The translations under genes were made by a program, and so were the position numbers. A model generated the notes under the pieces. It ran no database searches, had not been told where the DNA came from, and saw only the letters and a program-made list of their open reading frames with translations. Positions 12,644 to 19,094 of a stretch of 29,446 bases of DNA are shown piece by piece. Source of the stretch: a virus; the IMG/VR virus record IMGVR_UViG_3300009604_000050, positions 1 to 29,446 of that record. One strand, 5' to 3'. Position 1 is the stretch's first letter; every line of letters begins with the position of its first letter.

Positions 12644-13204
12644 ATGGCTGTAAAAACAATGGCAAAAAATACAGGTACTGGACAATACAATGCAGGATGG
12701 CATGAACTTACTATTAGTAAGGCTGTTGATGGTAAATGGGGTGAGAAAAGAACCATAGATCTAAACTTTGAAGGTTATCCTGATAATATGCGTCATCGTG
12801 TATTTGAAGCTAGTAATAAAACAACTGGAGAAGAATTTAAGATTGCAAACCTATTCAGATTTGCTTGTGCTGGTATCATTAGTGTTTTACAAGATCCTAC
12901 AGGTAAGAATCCTGTAATTCAGTATGATGATGAAGTTACTAATCTAGTTGGTACACGTGTAAATGTTTTGTTTGTTAAAGAAACAAGTACAACTGATGGT
13001 AAGGAATATAGTAGGACTTTTGACTTAGTTCCTGTAGTTCAGGAAACTGAACATATTACTTGGACTGATGATGATGTTGCACGCTTAAAGAGAAATGTCG
13101 AAAAACAGCATGCTAAAAGAACTGCAACTACCACTAATGGTGTAGGTACTGTAAATTTAGATACTACTACTACTACAACAGGTGATGCAGAAATTCCTTT
13201 CTAA
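12644..13204 (+). CDS. SSB-like single-stranded DNA-binding protein
   Basis: 186 aa. Not a standard OB-fold SSB by motif, but it ends in GDAEIPF, closely resembling the acidic SSB C-terminal tip that recruits partner proteins. It has a threonine-rich flexible linker (VNLDTTTTTTGDAEIPF) before it, as in SSBs. The core has GWHELTISKAVDGKWGEKRT, LFRFACAGIIS and GTRVNVLFVKETSTTDGKEY, beta-rich segments. It is directly coupled to ERF. I infer it coats ssDNA and partners the annealase. An ERF-associated accessory protein is the alternative. Confidence 0.6.
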   Translation: MAVKTMAKNTGTGQYNAGWHELTISKAVDGKWGEKRTIDLNFEGYPDNMRHRVFEASNKTTGEEFKIANLFRFACAGIISVLQDPTGKNPVIQYDDEVTNLVGTRVNVLFVKETSTTDGKEYSRTFDLVPVVQETEHITWTDDDVARLKRNVEKQHAKRTATTTNGVGTVNLDTTTTTTGDAEIPF

Positions 13205-13208
13205 GTAA

Positions 13209-13298
13209 CCCCATTGAGATAGGCTATATTAGTATTGACAATATTATTCTGAACTATTCAAGTGGGGATAATAATACAGCGGCTAATATAGCCTTCTC
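13209..13298 (+). ncRNA. Structured element B with pseudoknot
   Basis: Long stem: 13216-13232 pairs with 13283-13298 over 16 pairs with one bulged base (AGGCTATATTAG/CTAATATAGCCT core). Inside, TATTATT 13242 pairs with AATAATA 13270. The loop sequence TGGGG (13263-13267) is complementary to CCCCA (13209-13213) outside the long stem, so a pseudoknot can form. The element begins 4 nt after the SSB-like stop and ends 14 nt before the next ATG, whose AAGGAG lies just downstream. It may be a protein-binding autoregulatory site, a processing site or a small RNA. Confidence 0.6.
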
Positions 13299-13312
13299 AT
13301 TTAAGGAGATAT

Positions 13313-13486
13313 ATGTCAAGAAAAATAACAGATGATGAAATAGGTAAAGAAATTAAGAAAGCAATAGATAGGTTAGAATATTCCACTGAATTATTAAAAA
13401 TGTGGGTAGAGTATATGGATAGTGATCTAAGTGAAGCTGAAGAAATATTAGTTAATAAATCTAAAGAATTTTTAGGAGTAAAATAA
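13313..13486 (+). CDS. Small acidic helical protein
   Basis: 57 aa: MSRKITDDEIGKEIKKAIDR, then LEYSTELLKMWVEYMDSDLS and a final helix. Predicted all-helical and amphipathic. A strong AAGGAG is directly downstream of structured element B. The stop overlaps the next start as TAATG. Not recognised. Confidence 0.72.
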   Translation: MSRKITDDEIGKEIKKAIDRLEYSTELLKMWVEYMDSDLSEAEEILVNKSKEFLGVK

Positions 13487-13728
13487 TGAATCTTAATGAT
13501 ATAGTTAAATTATGGTATAAAACTCAAATGGGTAATATGCATGAATGTAAGAAAAATCAATTTATTTTTGCTGATATAATGTGGAAATTATGGGAAGATC
13601 ACAAGAAATTTAATGAAAATGACTGCTGTCTTCATGGTAATCAACTTAATGCTTTATGTGCTGATTGTGATGATGAAACATATCATGAAGAACAAGATCA
13701 TAAAGCAATGAAAAAGGAGAAAAAATGA
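13486..13728 (+). CDS. Hypothetical protein with C/H cluster
   Basis: 80 aa. Helical N-terminal half (DIVKLWYKTQMGNMHECKKN, FIFADIMWKLWEDHKKF), then CCLHGNQLNALCADCDDETYHEE (about 47-69), whose cysteine/histidine spacing suggests a zinc site. TAATG overlap with the gene before, ATGA overlap with the gene after. Function unknown. Confidence 0.72.
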   Translation: MNLNDIVKLWYKTQMGNMHECKKNQFIFADIMWKLWEDHKKFNENDCCLHGNQLNALCADCDDETYHEEQDHKAMKKEKK

Positions 13729-13955
13729 TAAATGACTGGGGATTAACATATAATCTAACATATGCTAGATCTGCAAGTAAATTAAGAGTTAATGAAAGAG
13801 AATCATTTGCTGTTAAATTATGTCCAGAATGTAATCGTGCTTATGAAATGACACATAATCAGTATAAACAAATTTCAACAACACACTATTATAAAAACTT
13901 CCCAAGAAGAGGATTATATAATCAAGTGTGTTTTGCATGTAAGGAGATAGAATGA
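13725..13955 (+). CDS. Small zinc-ribbon protein
   Basis: 76 aa. CPEC (33-36) and CFAC (69-72) form two C-x-x-C knuckles about 32 residues apart, a plausible single zinc ribbon. The N-terminal part (YNLTYARSASKLRVNERES) is basic. AAGGAG precedes the ATG. It sits directly upstream of the primase-helicase and could be an accessory to replication, by location only. Confidence 0.72.
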   Translation: MINDWGLTYNLTYARSASKLRVNERESFAVKLCPECNRAYEMTHNQYKQISTTHYYKNFPRRGLYNQVCFACKEIE

Positions 13956-13996
13956 TAGATAGACTATTAGAAAAAATAGGGAGAACTAATGATTAA
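13952..13996 (+). CDS. Possible 14-aa coupling peptide before the primase gene
   Basis: MIDRLLEKIGRTND, with GGAG upstream and an ATGA overlap with the preceding zinc-ribbon gene. Its end overlaps the primase start by 8 nt, and the primase ribosome binding site (GGGAG) lies within it. It may serve only to carry ribosomes to the primase ATG. Too short to be confident. Confidence 0.3.
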   Translation: MIDRLLEKIGRTND

Positions 13997-15722
13997 AGAG
14001 TTTGCATTTGGATTAGCAAATCGACATCATTTTGGAGATGTACACGATATTGAGAAATGGGCCGGTATGGCACAAGATACTTTCATGTCCTTATGGGATT
14101 ATGATAATCATGTAATTGATTATGTTAAACAGAAAGGTACTCTTGCATCATATGATGGAATGCTTTATATGCCTGATGAATTTATTCTCGATGTTGATGG
14201 TTCTAATCCAGAAAATGCTCGACAAAAAACAATTGGTTTAAGTATTGTCCTAAATGATCTATGTATTCCATATCAAGTTTACTTTTCTGGAACTGGATTT
14301 CATTTAGGCATACCCGGATCTGCGTTTAGATGGAAACCAGCACCTAATCTCCACTTAATGGTGAAAGATGAATTGATGGCTAGAGGTATTTATGAATATG
14401 CAGATGTATCTGTATCTGATAAAACTAGATTAATAAGAGTTGTTAATACTCTCAATAAGAAATCTAATTTGTGGAAGATACCGTTATTACAAGCTGAACT
14501 ACATAAACCTATAACAGAAATACAAGCTTTAGCAAAAAGCAAAAGAAGTACTTATGCATGGCAAACATTAGAATGTGAACCTGTATTTGATGTATTAAAA
14601 CGTAAAACTATAGCAAGTGATAAAACATTTGAAACTGTTACTCTTGGTAAGAGTCCTGATCCTGTATGGTATCCATGTATTCAAACTATGATGGCTGGTA
14701 CTGGTCAAGGATCAAGACATCAGATAGCTTTACGTGTAGGTGCATTTCTAAGATGGAGATATCCTGAGCATGTAGTAAGATTAGTTATGGAAGATTGGAG
14801 GACAAGGGTAGATTTACCTAAACATCCCTTTACTAAGAAGGAAATGGATAAGATTGTAACTGATTGTTATGAAGGTCATAATGGTAATGGCTATAATTAT
14901 GGTTGTACTGATATTCATATGGACAATCATTGTGAATCTACATGTGTGCTTTATAAGACTAAGAAGTCTCAGAATATGATGGATGCTAAAGCTATGGAGA
15001 AAGAACTTGTTGATTTCTTCACAAGAGATTTAGATCCTATAAATATAGGTAAGTTATATGGACAAGACTTTCCTATATATCCTGGTGAGGTTGTTATCTT
15101 ACAAGCACCACCTAAGTCTATGAAAACCATGCTCTTACAGAGTTGGATACATAAACTTAAACGTCCAACTTATTTCATTGAAATGGAAATGTCACCACGT
15201 CAGATGTGGATGCGTTTCGTTATGATGGAAAAAGGTTGGAATGAAGATGAACTTAAAGCTCATTATACGCAATATGCTAATGGAATTTCACAAAACTTTG
15301 ATTGGCTTACTATAGATTATAATAGCTGTTATTCTCATGAACTTAATAAACGTATTATGATGTTACCATATAAACCAGAGATAGTAGTGGTAGATCATAT
15401 GGGTTTGTTTAAATCTCAAAAGCATGATAATAATATGAAAGTTGAAGAAGTATCGCAAGCTTTAATGGAAGTTGCAATTCACAATAATGTAGTAGTATTT
15501 GCAGTATCTGAAATAACAAAGCAAGCATTTCATGAAGGTATGGATATAACTTCAGCCAAAGGATCATTTCGTATTGGTTATAATGCCAATAAAGTCCTAT
15601 CATTAACACCATATAAAGATGAAAATAATCTCATTAAATCATTAAAGGTTGTATGCACAGCCAACAGAGAAAGAGAAACATTAAATCTTGAATTAATTGT
15701 TAATGGTACGGATATAAGATGA
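13989..15722 (+). CDS. Primase-helicase: AEP (PriS-like) + cluster domain + RecA-like helicase
   Basis: 577 aa replication protein. Residues 1-170 look like an archaeo-eukaryotic primase: FILDVDG (65-71) gives the catalytic D-x-D, SGTGFHLGIP (100-109) the S-G-x-G-x-H strand, and LIRVVNTLNKKSNLWKIPL (148-166) the third motif. Residues 225-325 hold C230, C306, C315 and C319 in a helical context (GCTDIHMDNHCESTC), reminiscent of the PriL/PriCT metal or Fe-S domain. Residues 360-577 form a RecA/RepA-like ATPase: Walker A LQAPPKSMKT (371-380), Walker B EIVVVDHMG (463-471) and a later VVFAVSEITK. Walker A lacks the usual second glycine, as in RepA-like 'P-K-S-x-K-(S/T)' loops. It would prime and unwind at the phage fork. 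ATGA overlap with the next gene. Confidence 0.85.
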   Translation: MIKEFAFGLANRHHFGDVHDIEKWAGMAQDTFMSLWDYDNHVIDYVKQKGTLASYDGMLYMPDEFILDVDGSNPENARQKTIGLSIVLNDLCIPYQVYFSGTGFHLGIPGSAFRWKPAPNLHLMVKDELMARGIYEYADVSVSDKTRLIRVVNTLNKKSNLWKIPLLQAELHKPITEIQALAKSKRSTYAWQTLECEPVFDVLKRKTIASDKTFETVTLGKSPDPVWYPCIQTMMAGTGQGSRHQIALRVGAFLRWRYPEHVVRLVMEDWRTRVDLPKHPFTKKEMDKIVTDCYEGHNGNGYNYGCTDIHMDNHCESTCVLYKTKKSQNMMDAKAMEKELVDFFTRDLDPINIGKLYGQDFPIYPGEVVILQAPPKSMKTMLLQSWIHKLKRPTYFIEMEMSPRQMWMRFVMMEKGWNEDELKAHYTQYANGISQNFDWLTIDYNSCYSHELNKRIMMLPYKPEIVVVDHMGLFKSQKHDNNMKVEEVSQALMEVAIHNNVVVFAVSEITKQAFHEGMDITSAKGSFRIGYNANKVLSLTPYKDENNLIKSLKVVCTANRERETLNLELIVNGTDIR

Positions 15723-15901
15723 TACAAATAACAAAATGGTTAAATCCTGAAGATGAAACATGGTATAAAGGAACTTATATTACTGTTCTTGAATGGTTGA
15801 TGATTGAAAAAGAATCTATCTCCAGACTTACTGGTAAGACTACAACCATAAGGACTAATTCAGAAGGAGCTAAAGCCGTATTTAGGAAAAGGATCAAATA
15901 A
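15719..15901 (+). CDS. Small basic hypothetical protein
   Basis: 60 aa: MIQITKWLNPEDETWYKGTY, then VLEWLMIEKESISRLTGKTT and a basic tail GAKAVFRKRIK. Possibly a small helix-turn-helix-like fold (helix around residues 24-34, then SRLTGKTTTIRT), which would fit a DNA-binding protein, but I do not recognise it. Coupled to the primase-helicase by ATGA and to the next gene by TAATG. Confidence 0.7.
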   Translation: MIQITKWLNPEDETWYKGTYITVLEWLMIEKESISRLTGKTTTIRTNSEGAKAVFRKRIK

Positions 15902-16056
15902 TGTTTCAAGACAAAATGGCAGAAGAAGCCGATTGGAAAGATGGAATGAATATTTTCAGGTCGAGAGTAATAGAACAGTTAGATGGAATACTTGAAGTAC
16001 TGGATATATTAGAAAGAGAAATAACAAAACTAAAAAACAAGGAGAATACCCCATGA
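15901..16056 (+). CDS. Small coiled-coil protein
   Basis: 51 aa: MFQDKMAEEADWKDGMNIFR, then a heptad-like helix (VIEQLDGILEVLDILEREIT). Likely dimeric coiled coil. TAATG overlap upstream; its stop overlaps the DUF932 start by ATGA, whose AAGGAG lies within this frame. Function unknown. Confidence 0.68.
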   Translation: MFQDKMAEEADWKDGMNIFRSRVIEQLDGILEVLDILEREITKLKNKENTP

Positions 16057-16841
16057 ACCCTTATTTACCAATAAGAAAAGTACCATTAGATTATGATGGT
16101 ATACAATCATCTGCCTTTAGTGTACAGATGCAAAAACCAAATGATACTTCATTCAGTTGGTCAGAAGTAGGTGTAGTAGGTAATAACTATATGTTACTAC
16201 CTAATGAAGAAGTAAAAAATGCTGCTCATCAAGTAGCTGAAGAATGTAAAATTGACTTTGTTCATGATAAAACATTCTTTAATGGTCGAAATTTCGTGTA
16301 TTCCATGAAATCTCAACATATAGCAGGTGAGGTTAAGGTAGGTGACGATGTAGCCTTAGGCATGCAATTTTGGAACTCCTATGATGGTTCTAAAGCATTT
16401 GGCTTTGCTATGATGTTATATCGTCTCATATGTACCAATGGTATGATGAGTAAAGATCACTTCAATACTTATAGATTCAAACATGAACCTAAGAGTGAAG
16501 ATTGGGGTGATAGTCTTGAACAGGTAGTGACCAATATTAATAATCTTGTTAGTGGTACTTATCAATTAGATGATTTTATAAAGAATCTAAGAAAATTAAG
16601 TGCTTTAGAAGTTACTATGGATGTACTTGGTGATGTTAGACATAATCATCTACAAGAAATTCCTGTTAGTATTTGGGGACAAATTGTAGATAGGTTTACT
16701 CATACCAGTAAAGAAGATTATAGTGGTTGGAATTTACTTAATGCCGGTACAGATTTGTTATGGCATAAAGAGAATCCTACCATTACTACATATGGGCAGA
16801 ATGCTACCATAGTAGATGGTCTTTGTAGAGCAGTTGCATAA
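16053..16841 (+). CDS. DUF932 family (phage/plasmid-like) protein
   Basis: 262 aa. Typical DUF932/TIGR03299 features: LGMQFWNSYDGSKAFGFAMM (102-121), YRLICTNGMMS (123-133) followed by histidine-rich FNTYRFKHEP, and C-terminal WNLLNAGTDLLWHKENPT (about 225-242). The family is common in phages and plasmids next to recombination/replication genes. Its biochemical role is not established. The length is somewhat short, near the minimal core. AAGGAG and an ATGA overlap define the start. Confidence 0.85.
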   Translation: MNPYLPIRKVPLDYDGIQSSAFSVQMQKPNDTSFSWSEVGVVGNNYMLLPNEEVKNAAHQVAEECKIDFVHDKTFFNGRNFVYSMKSQHIAGEVKVGDDVALGMQFWNSYDGSKAFGFAMMLYRLICTNGMMSKDHFNTYRFKHEPKSEDWGDSLEQVVTNINNLVSGTYQLDDFIKNLRKLSALEVTMDVLGDVRHNHLQEIPVSIWGQIVDRFTHTSKEDYSGWNLLNAGTDLLWHKENPTITTYGQNATIVDGLCRAVA

Positions 16842-16851
16842 GTATCCTAGG

Positions 16852-17001
16852 TACTCCAGATTAGTCCTTTCGAGATTGATCATCGTAGAATCGCAGATAA
16901 ATATCGGTTAGGGTCTGTGTATGGAGTATAAATTTATAGGGGGGTACGCATTCCTTAGGCTTGATGATCGTGTATTCACACATACCACATTTGCTGCCCC
17001 C
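16852..17001 (+). ncRNA. Structured element F between DUF932 and nuclease genes
   Basis: Two domains. The first is closed by TACTCCA 16852/TGGAGTA 16922 (plus a G-U at 16851/16929). The second is closed by GGGGG 16939-16943/CCCCC 16997-17001, and contains GTGT 16970/ACAC 16978 with a 4-nt loop. The G5/C5 stem is conspicuous in this AT-rich sequence. The similar words TTGATCATCG and TTGATGATCG occur in the two domains. No gene-like frame is present over 16842-17003. Regulatory RNA or processing site. Confidence 0.5.
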
Positions 17002-17003
17002 TT

Positions 17004-17135
17004 ATGAAACACTTACAGAAACTATTTAAGAAGATATTGTTAGAGAATATAGAGCTCAAGAAGCAGATTAAAGTTCTTGAAACAATTCTACGTTCTTATT
17101 TACCAATTTTAACAAGGAGAAAAGATGATATATAA
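17004..17135 (+). CDS. Possible small basic coiled-coil peptide
   Basis: 43 aa open frame: MKHLQKLFKKILLENIELKK, then QIKVLETILRSYLPILTRRK. Leucine/isoleucine heptads predict a basic coiled coil. The ATG lies 2 nt after the C5 run of element F, with no Shine-Dalgarno. Its end overlaps the next gene by 11 nt. May be real or incidental. Confidence 0.4.
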   Translation: MKHLQKLFKKILLENIELKKQIKVLETILRSYLPILTRRKDDI

Positions 17136-17544
17136 AGAATTTAACAAAGAAAGTCATGCTACTAATGACAAACCTGCAAAAGATTTAGTAATTAATTTTC
17201 TTAAATCAAAGGGATTAGATGCTATGGAAAATCCTGATAAGTATGGTATAGATATTGTAGTTCCTCGTTATGAAGTTGAAAGACGTGAGATATGGATAGA
17301 TGAATTTCCATTTAAAACTGTACATATACCAGCAAGAAAGGAAAAGTTTTTAAAGCATAGTATAGTATATGCAGTAGTTAATAAAGACTTTGATAAAATA
17401 ATGTTTTGTAGATCAGAAGTCATTAGGCAATATAATCTAATAGAAGTTCCCAATAAATCAGTACCAGAAGGTGAATATTTCTATGATGTTCCTATTGAAA
17501 AATGGCGTATTTATAATACAGGAGAGAACAATGAACATAAATAA
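17125..17544 (+). CDS. PD-(D/E)XK-like nuclease or related phage protein
   Basis: 139 aa. DLVINFLKSKGLDAMENPDK (20-39) followed by YGIDIVVPRYEVERRE (40-55) fits the helix, then D (in GID) and E-x-(E/K) strand of restriction-endonuclease-like folds. Then TVHIPARKEKFLKHSIVYAV (66-85) resembles phage proteins with 'V-H-(I/V)-P-x-R-K-x-K-(F/Y)'. The classical lysine after the second acidic residue is replaced by R in EVERR, so activity is uncertain. A role in DNA processing is likely from fold and location. The AAGGAG site is excellent and the end overlaps the MazG-like gene. Confidence 0.6.
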   Translation: MIYKEFNKESHATNDKPAKDLVINFLKSKGLDAMENPDKYGIDIVVPRYEVERREIWIDEFPFKTVHIPARKEKFLKHSIVYAVVNKDFDKIMFCRSEVIRQYNLIEVPNKSVPEGEYFYDVPIEKWRIYNTGENNEHK

Positions 17545-17788
17545 ACAAATACTTAATTTGATAGAGCAACGTCTTGATAAAGGAAAGAAGAGATATGGTA
17601 AGGAAAATATCTCCTCAGATGGTAGGGATTTTGTTCAGGAAGCTCTTGAAGAAGCACTTGATTGTGCTGTATATTTAGCAGCTCATCTAATTGAAATGAT
17701 GGATGAAGATGACTATGAACCTACTACTGCTGATGAATATAATAAGGATCTTCCAGGATATCAATGTACTGGAGATGAATGTCTCTAA
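17531..17788 (+). CDS. MazG-like/nucleotide pyrophosphohydrolase-related small protein
   Basis: 85 aa from the ATG at 17531, chosen because GGAGAG lies 5-8 nt upstream; an upstream ATG at 17471 in frame has no such site. QRLDKGKKRYGKE (13-25) is followed by RDFVQEALEEALDCAVYLAA (32-51), with the E-(x)n-E-E-x-x-D pattern of all-alpha NTP pyrophosphatases (MazG/dUTPase superfamily) seen in phage homologues. It may hydrolyse non-canonical or regulatory nucleotides. The tail is acidic and contains two cysteines. It overlaps the preceding gene by 14 nt. Confidence 0.65.
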   Translation: MNINKQILNLIEQRLDKGKKRYGKENISSDGRDFVQEALEEALDCAVYLAAHLIEMMDEDDYEPTTADEYNKDLPGYQCTGDECL

Positions 17789-17797
17789 TACATTTAA

Positions 17798-17859
17798 TTG
17801 AGATACAAATCTACGGATGTAGAATGGTAAATAAAAGACTCAACTCTACAATGTATCTC
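17798..17859 (+). promoter_or_regulatory. Promoter candidate overlapping hairpin element C
   Basis: TTGAGA (17798-17803) and TAGAAT (17820-17825) are spaced by 16 nt, each five of six matches to the sigma70 consensus. The same segment folds: GAGATACA 17800 pairs with TGTATCTC 17852, enclosing TCTAC and GTAGA words. The gene at 17868 begins nine nt after the stem and lacks a clear Shine-Dalgarno. Whether the element works as DNA promoter, RNA structure or both is unresolved. Confidence 0.45.
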
Positions 17860-17867
17860 TTTACATT

Positions 17868-18098
17868 ATGTATGGAATAAATGCAAAGTTATCTAGAACA
17901 TATTTCAAGTGCTATATGTGCCGCATCACAAAAGCACAAGATGTATATATTTGGGGTAACTTTGCCATTCTTCCAAAACATCCTTATGAAGAACAAAGGA
18001 TTTGCAATAAGTGTGCCAAAAGAGAACATGGCAAACGTACTAAGTTAGAAAATATAATAAATGAAAGGACTAAGAAATGGCTAAAAAAGCAGCAGTAA
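17868..18098 (+). CDS. Small zinc-ribbon, basic protein
   Basis: 76 aa. CYMC (15-18) and CNKC (46-49) form a four-cysteine zinc ribbon. The C-terminal third is strongly basic (KREHGKRTKLENIINERTKK), suggesting nucleic-acid contact. No good ribosome binding site precedes 17868, unlike neighbours, and a hairpin ends 8 nt upstream. Start codon assignment is therefore less sure. It overlaps the next gene by 22 nt. Confidence 0.65.
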   Translation: MYGINAKLSRTYFKCYMCRITKAQDVYIWGNFAILPKHPYEEQRICNKCAKREHGKRTKLENIINERTKKWLKKQQ

Positions 18099-18298
18099 AA
18101 GAAAAGTATGCAGGACGTAAAGGATCTATACCAGGGATGGAAATTAAAACACCACCACTTTCTAAAGAAGTAAAGCTAGATGTTGACTATCTTGGTAACA
18201 AGTTAGCTGATTTAAGCGAAAGAGTTAATGAAGTAGAGCTATCTATATCTGACCTTGCTGGTAAAATTAAAAGAATAATGGGCAGGATGGGTCTATAA
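18077..18298 (+). CDS. Small hypothetical protein with coiled-coil C-terminus
   Basis: 73 aa. Basic, disordered N-terminus (MAKKAAVKEKYAGRKGSIPG) followed by a helix with heptads (YLGNKLADLSERVNEVELSI). Possibly an oligomeric accessory protein. TAATG overlap with the next gene; GGA upstream of the start. Not recognised. Confidence 0.65.
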   Translation: MAKKAAVKEKYAGRKGSIPGMEIKTPPLSKEVKLDVDYLGNKLADLSERVNEVELSISDLAGKIKRIMGRMGL

Positions 18299-18579
18299 TG
18301 GAAAGAGATGGTGATTTAGGTAATTATTTACGATTTAACTTTGAAAATGCTATTGAAATTATAGATAAATTAACTAAAGATAATAATGCTTTACTTGATA
18401 AAATAGAAGAACTTGAAGCTAAATTAAATAAACCAATCACAATTAAAAATCAACCAATAAGTGCTAGGTTTCATCAAGCATCGAAAGAAGCTGATGCTGC
18501 CATGAAACGATTCACAGCTAAATTAAGAAAGGAATTAAATAATGCCAAGTCCAAGCAAAGCCAAAGGCAACCGGTTTGA
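18298..18579 (+). CDS. Coiled-coil hypothetical protein
   Basis: 93 aa. Residues 14-45 (ENAIEIIDKLTKDNNALLDK and IEELEAKLNK) predict a coiled coil. The C-terminal part is basic (AKLRKELNNAKSKQSQRQPV) and overlaps the resolvase gene by 38 nt in another frame. TAATG overlap with the preceding gene. Function unknown. Confidence 0.65.
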   Translation: MERDGDLGNYLRFNFENAIEIIDKLTKDNNALLDKIEELEAKLNKPITIKNQPISARFHQASKEADAAMKRFTAKLRKELNNAKSKQSQRQPV

Positions 18580-18865
18580 AAGAGAAATAGTTAATACAGT
18601 TCTGAGTTCAGGATTCAATAAATGTAAGCGTGCATGGGGGAGCAATGGTGCTTCTCTCGGTATGCATGAAGAGGTTGATGTCCTAATGGGAGATGATTTT
18701 AAGATTCAAGCTAAATGTAGAAAGAAATTAGCATCTTTTCTTGTACCCACTGAACATGTAGATGCTGTAGTATGTAAACAAGACAGAGGTGAAACACTTA
18801 TTATTATGAGATTCGATGATTGGTTAGAAGAAAGATTCATTTGTTCAATGCCGGAGGACAGGTAG
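18542..18865 (+). CDS. Holliday junction resolvase-like (Hjc-type) endonuclease
   Basis: 107 aa. KGNRFEREIVNTVLSS (8-23) carries the R-x-E helix, HEEVDVLM (42-49) the catalytic D46, and DFKIQAKCRKK (52-62) the Q-x-K strand of the PD-(D/E)XK Hjc-like fold. LVPTEHVDAVVCKQDRGETL (67-86) continues the core. It would cut branched DNA before packaging or during recombination. Length fits minimal resolvases. GGAATTAA precedes the ATG. The stop overlaps the next start as TAGTG. Confidence 0.8.
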   Translation: MPSPSKAKGNRFEREIVNTVLSSGFNKCKRAWGSNGASLGMHEEVDVLMGDDFKIQAKCRKKLASFLVPTEHVDAVVCKQDRGETLIIMRFDDWLEERFICSMPEDR

Positions 18866-19044
18866 TGGAATTTGGTAATAAATATTTAGGTGGAGATATT
18901 AATAAGGATTATGCTAGTATTTTTATAGCACCATTTGGAATTGAAGTATTTTCATACAATGAAGATATAGAAATTAACTTCACCATGTGGCCAGTACAAT
19001 TGACATTTGGAATTGGAAAAAATAGAAGTCTATTTAGAGACTAG
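18865..19044 (+). CDS. Small hypothetical protein, GTG start, last gene of the block
   Basis: 59 aa if started at GTG 18865, which has a strong GGAGG seven nt upstream and a TAGTG overlap with the resolvase stop. An in-frame ATG at 18820 has no such site and would overlap the resolvase extensively. Sequence: (M)EFGNKYLGGDINKDYASIFI, then APFGIEVFSYNEDIEINFTM, beta-rich, no recognised domain. It is followed directly by the convergent terminator. Confidence 0.65.
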   Translation: MEFGNKYLGGDINKDYASIFIAPFGIEVFSYNEDIEINFTMWPVQLTFGIGKNRSLFRD

Positions 19045-19052
19045 GAAGATGA

Positions 19053-19094
19053 GGAAGGCGTAGGTGGTATATCTCCATTCTACCTACGCATACC
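19053..19094. terminator. Bidirectional terminator between convergent blocks
   Basis: GCGTAGGT (19058-19065) pairs with ACCTACGC (19082-19089) across a 16-nt loop, extendable through AAGG/CCTT with a two-base bulge. It lies where the rightward early block and the leftward virion operon converge, and its right arm overlaps the last codons and stop of the 871-aa gene. T-runs are poor on both sides, so the stem itself would be the main stop signal. Confidence 0.6.

Noticed and set aside
17471-17530. Upstream extension (20 residues) of the MazG-like protein
   Set aside because: The ATG at 17471 lacks a Shine-Dalgarno sequence and the added residues are out-of-frame reading of the nuclease gene. 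ATG 17531 has GGAGAG upstream.
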